Shown here in pieces: positions 58,001 to 64,000 of a stretch of 64,000 nucleotides of DNA. The notes beneath the pieces were generated by a model. That model was given only the letters and a program-made list of their open reading frames with translations, was not told the origin of the DNA and did not search any database. The stretch covers positions 29,825,672 through 29,889,671 of the forward strand of contig NC_135134.1 in NCBI RefSeq assembly GCF_051014445.1. Direction: 5' to 3'. Origin of the DNA: Colletes latitarsis. Lineage: Eukaryota; Arthropoda; Insecta; Hymenoptera; Colletidae. The first letter of the stretch is position 1. Each line of letters starts with the position of its first letter. The position numbers and the translations under genes are program-made.

Positions 58001-58296
58001 TATGCCCCGCGTGGGAGGGGGAGCGCCGTGTCCTGGTCGGCGTCGTCGGGCGGGATGTCTCGCTGCCGGGCGTGGTGCGCGCCATGCTCGGCAGCGAGGA
58101 GGAGTGGAGGGCCGTGGCCTCCTTCTGCGAGAACGTAATGTTGCAGAAGGAGGCCGCGGGGAGGGCCGAGGTCGTCGCCCGGTCGCGAGGCGTCGCGGGC
58201 GGCCGCCTCGGCGTGGCGGATGGCCTAGGCTGGGAGGGGGGCCTGAGGGGACCCTCCTCCCGCCAGGCGGCGCCGGGTCGGACCGGTTGGGGGTAG
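55087..58296 (+). CDS. ORF2: endonuclease-reverse transcriptase of element 4 (C terminus frameshifted)
   Basis: 1069 residues. Endonuclease about 5-215: AAEP (Glu37), GDFN (124-127) and SDH (200-202). Reverse transcriptase about 485-750: SAYRPICLLDEVGKLFER, QFGFRGGRSTIDAI, Asp577 in SLDIANAFNTLPW, GVPQGSVLGPLLW, and YADD 665-668. Finger: C956-x2-C959-x8-H968-x4-C973. Compared with elements 1 and 3, a net 46-nt loss after KEAAGR (near 58165) removes a hairpin-coding stretch and shifts the frame, so the last 40 or so residues no longer form the Arg-rich tail; that tail survives in the +2 frame. Other private changes are YADDTL to YADDIL and EAATVL to EAATDL. The start at 55087 overlaps the ORF1 stop. 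The catalytic core looks intact; activity is uncertain. Confidence 0.94.
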   Translation: MPPRLLLQANLNHCRAAQDLMSQVLAEWGVGLAVAAEPYRVPDHPHWVGDADGLVATVWGGGDGSPPFSLLERGRGFVAVDWGGVAVVGCYISPRSGHAAFELYLAEVAACVQRYAARPVLVLGDFNAKSVAWGSPRTSVRGGILGDWAAGLDLRVLNRGSENTCVRRYGGSIVDVGFATPNAVRMVSGWHVVAGAETLSDHRYIRMEVSAAASASRHGRLRGTPPRRWALRRLDKDALMAAALAATWPQGAAELPSIEEEVARLGALVAGICDAAMPRVGRASPRRAVYWWSDAIAELRVATVRARRQYTRARRRQRTGDGVARARAADDLYGAYRVARVALQVAIKRAKTQAWKELLQTLDDDPWGRPYKVVLNKLRPWAPPVTEGLDPRLLEDVVNTLFPIGERGPRPPAAAAVPVEWTAELGVTQEELAAAIRRLGVRNTAPGPDGVPGRVWVLTQGVLGADLRRLFDRCLRDGRFPPSWKVARMVLLRKEGRPAESPSAYRPICLLDEVGKLFERVIAARLVEHLSRGDPGLADCQFGFRGGRSTIDAIGRVRALSEAAVSRGGVALAISLDIANAFNTLPWEEIRRGLEYHRVPSCLRAVVGDYLRGRWIEYPGRDGDMRREVYCGVPQGSVLGPLLWNIAYDSVLRAGLPDGVSTVCYADDILVLAVGAHWGRAMRRAEEGSQRVVDRIRGMGMTVAVHKTEVIAFHSPRQDPPPPLIRVGGADIEVKPQIRYLGLILDSHWRFEKHFRCLVPRLERMVAALGRILPNLGGPAGRVRRLYVAMVQSVALYGAPVWADDLAASRRSMTMLRRVQRRMALRVVRGYRTMSHEAATDLAGMPPMDLLARSHAVMYRHRVDRRAGVGAVPGGQEPAWGDLKRQARQSVLLAWQERLALPTAGHRTVGAVRPLLKEWLDRGHGSLTYRLAQVFSGHGSFGRYLCRIGKEPTARCCHCDAEQDTADHTLEVCPAWEGERRVLVGVVGRDVSLPGVVRAMLGSEEEWRAVASFCENVMLQKEAAGRAEVVARSRGVAGGRLGVADGLGWEGGLRGPSSRQAAPGRTGWG

Positions 58297-58737
58297 GAGT
58301 GCCTCCCCCTACCGGTCCGACGCAAGGGGAGGCACCCTCGGCGGTCTGGTGCGGCCATGAACGCCCGGCCGCCGAGGGGTGGTAACGGGGTCGCGGGCGG
58401 TTGCGAGTTGGGGCTCGCAGCCGCCACTAAACGCGGCCCCGGGACGGATAGCGGCGGGATGGAGTGGCCCCGTCCCGCCGCTATGAGGCAGTGTGTCTAC
58501 TGGGGGGACCGATCGTCCCCCCGGGGGATGGGCGCGAAAGCGCGGGCACGGGGAGGATACCGGTAGAATGCTTCGAGCGATTCCCGGTATCCTCCCAAAG
58601 CGTGCCGAAAGGTCACCGTGGGGTTTTTAGTGGGTAGGTCCCGCGCCTGTCGTTGTACGGGCGCGGGGAATCCCACACACCCCTTCCACCTCTCCCCAAG
58701 GAGGTGGGAGGGAGTCTTTCGAAGATTTTCCCCACGA

Positions 58738-58772
<35 letters not shown>
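58297..58772 (+). other. 3' UTR and poly(A) of element 4
   Basis: Carries the same inverted repeats and the GGTCACCGTGGGGTTTTTAG motif (58611-58630) as elements 1 and 3, ending TTTTCCCCACGAC before a 34-nt A-run (58739-58772). No AATAAA lies just upstream of the tail. Confidence 0.78.
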
Positions 58773-58775
<3 letters not shown>

Positions 58776-59917
58776 TGCCCCGGAATCTTGTATGGGATTT
58801 CCCAAATTGAGATTCCACGAAATCATTTCTGCGACAGGAGATCGAGAAAATACACCAGTAAGGTGTTCGATATCTTGTGGAGTGATCGAGAATATACACC
58901 AGTAAGGTGTTCGATCCCTCCATGCAGAATTGAGCGGTCGTCCCGATCGTATAAACGATCGAGACATAAGAATGTTGGCAAAATTACGCTTCAATTTTCT
59001 TGTGATTACCGCCAGGCTGAGGAGACACCAAAGGGAGGCACCTACCTGGTGAACCATCCAGGTGGGTCCATTGTAGTCGGGTCGACGTCCACAAGGAACG
59101 CCTGACTTTTCCGGTCTGCGAGTCCTTACTCCTACAGTTCCCGCCGGTGTAACGTTTACAGGAGCACCTGTGCGGAGGAGTAACGGAGTCGTGGATCAGG
59201 CCCCCACGTGATTCAAATACTGCTAAGTGCAACGAATAGATGTGCAACGTGCAGTGAACCACGTGCAGTCGGGCTCCGTAGTGCAACCGCTGACCAATAA
59301 GTCGTCTGTTGAAACAGCCAAGAGCTGCCACACTTCGACGGTTGGGCTGTTGCACTGCACTGCGTTTCGACGCATAGACTCAGTGGATAGACTCACGGGA
59401 AAAGTGCATTTGGAGCCATACAACCTCCACTTGCAATCCCGTCCACAAGATAATCGACTGCTAACGGCGTAGATAAGTAATTGATTCTGTATCAAAAGCC
59501 AAAATTAAAAATACAGTCCACTAGCGAGCTCGTATATTACGAGCGAGCGTAATTCTCCGCTCCTATACATTCGAATCCCTAAGCCAGGAGTGTGAGGACA
59601 CAAACGCGGCATAGCTACGTATAACGCGTTAACGTGTGTCTAACACATAGCCGTGTTTTTCTGATTATATGAACCTTAGCCTACCTCAACCCGGCGAGTT
59701 CGGCGATCGGCACAGGCGAGGCAGGCAACGTCCTTCTTCTTTATAATTTCATAATTTATTTTTGGTTTTCTTAACATTAATTCAAATTGTTTAATTTTGT
59801 AATAAAAGGTCGGCGTAGAAGGCCGACGAAAAGCAAACCAGACGCCCATAATAATTTTCCCTGAAAACTCCAGTACCTCTATCCGGACCTCGTCGTTAGA
59901 AGCATCAGCTTTTTAAC
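58773..59917. other. Non-satellite DNA right of the array, no gene recognised
   Basis: About 1.1 kb of mixed composition. Nothing resembles the satellite beyond the first few bases. Seen in it: a 32-bp direct repeat (58840-58871 and 58884-58915); several GTGCAAC words at 59228-59290; a hairpin GCTCGTA/TACGAGC (59528-59544); an AT-rich stretch near 59740-59805 with AATAAA at 59801; and a hairpin GTCGGC/GCCGAC just after it. The AATAAA and hairpin could belong to an old LTR or to a transcript end, but I cannot show either. Open frames here are short and look like chance. Confidence 0.6.
58840..58915. repeat. Short direct repeat, 32-bp unit at 44-bp spacing
   Basis: Two copies of a unit that begins GATCGAGAA and ends CAGTAAGGTGTTCGAT, with one mismatch (AAAATA versus AATATA). 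Each contains a small dyad ACACC-AGTAA-GGTGT. Confidence 0.8.
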
Positions 59918-62541
59918 AGCTAGTAAGCAAGCAGTAAGCTAGTAAGCGAGGAGGAAGCTTGTAAGCGAGCAGTAATCTGGTAAGCAAGCAGGTAGCTAGA
60001 AAGGAAGCCGTAAGCTTGAAAACAAGTAGCAAGCACGTAAGCGTGCAGTAGGCTAGAAAGCAAGCAGCAGGCTAGTAAGACAGCAGTTAGCTATTGAGCA
60101 TGCTGCAAACAGGTAACGAAGCTCTAAGCTCGTAAGCAACGAGTAAGCTAATAAGCGAGCAGGAAGCTAGTGAGGAAGCAGTACTCTAGTGAGCAAGCAG
60201 TAAGCTAGTATGCAAGCAGCAAGCTAGTATGCAAGCAGTAAGCTAGGAAGCGAGCAGTAAGCTTGTAAGCAAGCAGTGAGCTAGTAAGCAAGCAGTGAGA
60301 TAGTAAGCGAGCAGTAAGCTGGTATGAAAGCAGTTAGCCAGTAAGCCAACAGTAAGATGTTATGCAAGCTGGAAGCTAGAAAGCGAGCAGCAGGCCAGTA
60401 AAAAAGAAGTAAGCGAGTAAGCTAGCAGTAAGCTAGTAAGCAAGAAGCAGGCTAATAGGAAAGCAGTTAGCTAGTGTGTATGCAGTGGGCTAGTAAGAAA
60501 GCAGTAAGGTGGTAAGCAGGCAGTGGGCTAGAAAGCAAGCAGCAAGCTATTAAGCATGCAGTAAGTCAGTGAGCGAGCAGGTAGCTAGTAAGGGTGCTGA
60601 ATGCTAGTAAGCAAGCAGTAAGCTAGTAAGCAAGCAGTATGCTGGTAAGCAAGCAGGAAGCTAGTAAGGAAGCAGTAAGCTAGTAACCTGGCGGTAAGCT
60701 TGTAAGCAAGCGATATGCTAGTAAGCAAGCAGTAAGCATGTAAGCAAGCAGTAAGCTGGTAAGCAAGCAGTGAGCTAGTAAGTGAGCAGCAGGCTAGTAA
60801 GAGAGTAGTTAGCTAGTAAGAAAGCAGTAGGCTAGTGAGCATGCAATAAGCTAGTAAGCCAGGAGAAAGCTAGTAAGGACGCAGTTTGATAGTAAGCAAG
60901 CTGTAAGCGAGTATGCTAGCAGTAAGCTACTAAGCAAGCAGTGAGCTAGTAAGCAAGCAGTAAGCTAGTTAGCAAGCAGCAGGCTAGTCAGAATGCTGCT
61001 AGCTAGTAAGAAAGCATCATGCTAGGAAGGAACTAGTAAGCTAGTAAGAAAGCACTAAGTCAGTAAGGAAGAATTGAGCTAGTAAGCGAGCAGTAAGCTA
61101 GAATGCAAGCAGTGAGCTAGTAAGAAAGCAGTGTGCTAGTACGCAAGCAGTAAGCTAGAAAGCAGGCATTAAGCTAGTAAGCAAGCAGTGAGCCAGTAAG
61201 CGAGGAGAAAGCCAGTAAGGAAGCAGCATGCTAGTAACAAGCAGTAAGTTAGTAAGCAAGGAGTGAGCTAGTAAGCGTAGCAGGAAGCTAGTGAGGAAGC
61301 TGTATTCTAGTAAGCATGCAGTAAGCTTGTAAGAAACAAGTAAGCTACTAAGCAAACAGCAGGGTAGTAAGACAGCAGTTACCTAATAAGAAAGCAGTAC
61401 GCCAATAAGCAACCAGTGAGCTAGTAAGCGAGCAGTAAACTAGTAAGCAACCAGTGAACTCGTAAGCAAGCAGTTAGCTTGTAAGAAAGCAGTAAGTTAG
61501 TAAGAAATCAGTATGCTAATAAGCCAGCAGTAAGCCAGAAAGCATGCTGCAGGCTAGTAATCAAGCAGTATGCCCGAAAGCAAGTATCAAGCGAGTAAGC
61601 AAGCAGTGAGCTAGTCAGCCAGCAGCGAGCTAGAAAGCAAGCAGTAAGCTAATCAGAAAGCTGCTAGCTAGTAAGAAAGCAGCATGCTAGGAAGGAAGTA
61701 GTAAGCTAGTAAGCAAGCAGTAAGATAGTAAGCAAGCAGCGGGCTAGTAAGCAAGCAGTAAGCGTGTAGGCAAGTTGTAAGCTAATAAGCAAGCAGTAAG
61801 CTAGTAAGCATGCGGGAGGCTAGTAAGAAAGCAGTTAGCTAGTAAGCAAGCTGTTAGCTAGTAAGCATGCAGTAAGCTAGATACCAAGCAGTCAGCACGT
61901 ATGCAATCTGTGATCTATTAAGCTAGCAGGAAGCTAGTAAGTAAGCAGCATGCTAGTAAGCAAGCTGGTAACTAGTAGGAATGCTGTATGCAAGTAGGCA
62001 AGCAGTATTGCTAGAAAGCACGCAGCCAGCTGGTAAGCAAGCAGTGAGCTAGTGAGCGAGGAGGAAGCAGTATGCTAGTTAGCATGCAGTAAGCTAGTTA
62101 GAAACATGTAAGCATGTAAGCATGCAACAGGCTAGTAAGCAGCCAATTAGCTTGTAAGCAAGCAGTAAGCTAGTATGCAAGCAGTGAGCTAGTAAGCGAG
62201 CAGTAAGCTAGTAGGCAAGCAGGAAGCTTGTAAGAAAGCTAATAGCTAGTAAGGAGGTAGTAAGATTGTAAGCAAGCAGTCAGCTTGTAAGAAAGCAGCG
62301 AGACAGTGAGTGAGGAGGAAGCTAGTAGGCAAGCAGCTGGCTAGTAAGGAAGCAGTATGCTACTAAGCAAGTAGTAAGCTAGTAAGCAAGGTGTGAGCTA
62401 ATAAGCGAGCAGTAAGATGGTAAGGTAGCAGTATGCTAGAAGGCAAACAGTAAGCTAGGAAGCAAGCAGCAAGTTAGTAAGCAAGAAGTAAGCTAGAAAG
62501 TAAGCAGCAGGCTAGTAAGGAAGCATTTATCTATTAAATAA
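59918..62541. repeat. Degenerate 19-bp minisatellite
   Basis: Imperfect tandem copies of AAGCTAGTAAGCAAGCAGT, about 137 by length. The unit has its own inner repetition (AAGC, AGTAAGC). Copies differ by point changes and small indels, with no long homogenised runs, so the array looks older than the 176-bp satellite. It ends in CTATTAAATA where the LTR element begins. No gene. Confidence 0.92.
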
Positions 62542-62923
62542 TGTAGGGAACCGTGCCGGCAAAATTATCCAAATTTAAATATTAAAAACGCGTATAAATT
62601 TCTGCCGAACAACGAATCGTTCGTTGTCCGGCACGAGCAACAAAAAACCGTCAACACGCGGCGAGCGAACGGCCGACCAGCTGATGGGTGAACAACCGAA
62701 AAGCGAGAAAACAATAACGAGGAAAAGAGAAAGACTAAAAGTTCGGCAACCGCGAACGTATGTGTGCATGTGTTAAACTAAATAAATACGAGCAAGCCGC
62801 GAAGGATAGGGTAGAAATTGTTTAGCGTGTCGAGAGACAAAGAATAAAAAGAGTGTGAATATAGTATCTGATAAATCGATTAATCTTGTAACTAAACCAC
62901 CGCCGCCCAAAAAAAATCCTACA
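62542..62923 (+). repeat. 5' LTR
   Basis: Bounded by TGTAGG and CCTACA, a perfect inverted hexamer with TG...CA ends. Inside are TATAAAT near 62593 and AATAAA at 62781-62786 and 62843-62848, suiting promoter and polyadenylation roles. The second LTR is outside the window, so the ends are inferred from the termini and the primer site. Confidence 0.8.
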
Positions 62924-62926
62924 AAT

Positions 62927-62944
62927 TGGGGGCTCAGCCGGGAT
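62927..62944 (+). promoter_or_regulatory. Primer-binding site (tRNA-Pro-like)
   Basis: TGGGGGCTCAGCCGGGAT, 18 nt, starting three bases after the LTR. It differs at two positions from the tRNA-Pro primer site known from murine leukaemia virus (TGGGGGCTCGTCCGGGAT). Another tRNA with a matching 3' end is possible. Confidence 0.78.
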
Positions 62945-63042
62945 TGACAGTAGCAATAGCGGCCAAAGGTTAGTAAAATCGGTTTATTAGGGATTAGTGA
63001 GTTTCAGTTTAAGAAGTGAAGAGAGGAAATATATCTTAAAAA

Positions 63043-64000
63043 ATGAATCCAAACGATCTAACTGTGGTCGAACTAAAAGATAGACCGAGGGAACTGGGAT
63101 ATTCTAGTTCAGGAACTAAAACAGAATTAGTTCGACGATTGCGGGTGGCAGATCTATCAGGATCAATTACCCTAGACCTTCCAAGGACACGCGGTTCCAT
63201 AGACGACACTGAAAACGCATGTGCTGCGGAGGCACGTGCTATCGAAACGATGGTTCCGAATGATTTAAAAGAAGACGATGGTAAGCGAAGCAGAGAATCA
63301 CTCGAACGAGAGTTAGAATTGGTTCGACGAGAATTAGAATTGCTGAGATCCCTTCGCGGTACAAACATTCCGAATGAAAGGCCACAGTTTGAGAGCGCAG
63401 TGAGAACACCGGTATTTATCGATAACGGACCGCGAGTGAACGTTGCAACGGTGGCAGATTTGCTGAGCATCTACAAAGGAGAAGTAGGTGAATATGAAAA
63501 TTGGGAGAAACAGCTGCATATGATATGCAGAAACTATGAACTGGATGCTCGTCAAGTGAAGACGTTAATCAGTATGCAACTCAAGGGGAAGGCTCTCGAA
63601 TGGTTCTACTCGAGACCCGAACACATCGAAATGAGTGTCGAAGAATTGTTGATAGAGCTCAGAGGGATGTATCATCATCGACAGAACCGAATAGCACTCC
63701 GAAGGGCATTCGAAGAACGAGTATGGAGGCGGAACGAAACCTTCCATGAATATGTCCACGAAAAGGTAATAATGGGAAATAAAGTACCGATAGCAGAAGA
63801 CGAGCATGTTGATTACCTTATCGATGGTATACCTGATGTAAATCTAAGGGATCAGGCACGAATTCATAAATTCCGCACAAAAACCGATCTGCTCGAAGCA
63901 TTTGAGCAGATAAGTCTACGAGATAGAAGCCAGAGCAACACGGTTCAGAAGGCGAGATTCGGAAGCAGCGGATACAAGCGACCATCGACCACGAGGAACG
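63043..64000 (+). CDS. gag polyprotein with N-terminal SAP motif (partial)
   Basis: Open from ATG 63043 to the window end, 319 codons without a stop; an in-frame TAA six bases upstream supports this start. Residues 6-34 look like a SAP domain (LTVVELK...GYSSSGTKTELVRRL), a motif of proteins that bind AT-rich DNA. A Glu/Arg-rich probable helix follows (about 85-106, RELELVRRELELLRSLRG). From about 138 to 290 there is a capsid-like retrotransposon gag domain (NWEKQLHMICRNYEL, LKGKALEWFYS, FHEYVHEKV, YLIDGIPD). The last residues turn basic (YKRPSTTRN), as before a nucleocapsid region. It forms the particle shell of the element. Codon use is AT-richer than in elements 1-4. The remainder is out of view. 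Confidence 0.88.
   Translation, partial: MNPNDLTVVELKDRPRELGYSSSGTKTELVRRLRVADLSGSITLDLPRTRGSIDDTENACAAEARAIETMVPNDLKEDDGKRSRESLERELELVRRELELLRSLRGTNIPNERPQFESAVRTPVFIDNGPRVNVATVADLLSIYKGEVGEYENWEKQLHMICRNYELDARQVKTLISMQLKGKALEWFYSRPEHIEMSVEELLIELRGMYHHRQNRIALRRAFEERVWRRNETFHEYVHEKVIMGNKVPIAEDEHVDYLIDGIPDVNLRDQARIHKFRTKTDLLEAFEQISLRDRSQSNTVQKARFGSSGYKRPSTTRN

Larger units (their letters stand above)
52827..58772 (+). mobile_element. Element 4: full-length R1-clade retrotransposon (family I) at the array edge
   Basis: 5.9 kb with 5' UTR, ORF1, ORF2, 3' UTR and a 34-nt poly(A). It is the reference copy for elements 1 and 3. The left flank is satellite (GAAAGTATGACCCTGAT); the right flank (GTATGCCCCGGAATC) is not. 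Only GTATG, or AAAGTATG if tail bases are counted, is shared, so a clean target duplication is absent. Its target base and its orientation differ from the other three elements. A 46-nt net deletion near the ORF2 end shifts the frame, so the copy may be impaired despite its length. Confidence 0.93.
62542..64000 (+). mobile_element. LTR retrotransposon (Ty3/gypsy-like), 5' part, cut by window end
   Basis: A 382-bp 5' LTR, a tRNA-type primer-binding site three bases after it, an untranslated leader and the start of gag follow each other in the canonical order. The element sits at the edge of the minisatellite. Protease, polymerase and the 3' LTR lie beyond the window, so family assignment rests on gag and the primer site only. 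Confidence 0.85.

Noticed and set aside
59690..59917. Old LTR or gene 3' end (AATAAA followed by a GTCGGC/GCCGAC hairpin)
   Set aside because: No matching second LTR, primer site or coding sequence is visible, so it stays unassigned.
61155..61355. Leu-rich minus-strand frame in the minisatellite
   Set aside because: Translation of the 19-bp repeat itself (AGCTTACTAGCTT gives Leu/Ser/Thr-rich strings); no gene signal.

Overview
The window is repetitive animal heterochromatin, most likely from an insect. R1-clade non-LTR retrotransposons, a Ty3/gypsy-type element with a SAP-domain gag, and CCTAA-like telomere motifs inside the satellite all point that way. The order is uncertain; Hymenoptera would fit. 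I found no host protein gene, tRNA, rRNA or CRISPR array.

Layout: about 40 kb (1-52826 minus the insertions) is a tandem satellite with a 176-bp monomer, roughly 230 copies by length. It has two homogenised domains, 1 to about 35.7 kb and about 35.7-52.8 kb, each built of nested multi-monomer duplications. Three GC-rich retrotransposons lie inside the array, all in minus orientation: element 1 (4507-7988, 5'-truncated), element 2 (24002-30346, full length, family II) and element 3 (30379-32955, 5'-truncated). A fourth, full-length element in plus orientation (element 4, 52827-58772, family I like elements 1 and 3) forms the right edge of the array. Beyond it come about 1.1 kb of non-satellite DNA without a recognisable gene, a degenerate 19-bp minisatellite (59918-62541), and the 5' LTR, primer-binding site and first 319 gag codons of an LTR retrotransposon that runs off the window.

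How the parts work together: elements 1 and 3 sit at exactly the same base of the monomer, directly after a CCAGACYTAAC motif. Each is flanked by a perfect 14-bp target duplication that carries private variants of its own monomer. Element 2 entered the first CCAGACC copy, 15 bp upstream, in the very monomer that also hosts element 3. This looks like a lineage of R1-type elements that targets the satellite, related in habit to R1 (14-bp duplication in 28S rDNA) and to TRAS/SART (TTAGG telomere repeats). ORF1 encodes a triple zinc-knuckle RNA-binding protein; ORF2 encodes an apurinic-like endonuclease, a reverse transcriptase and a CCHC finger. In element 4 the two frames are joined by an overlapping stop-start TAATG. 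The 5' UTRs of the two families are far more alike than their ORFs and contain RNA stems with compensatory changes, which makes the 5' UTR the most interesting uncharacterised piece in the window.
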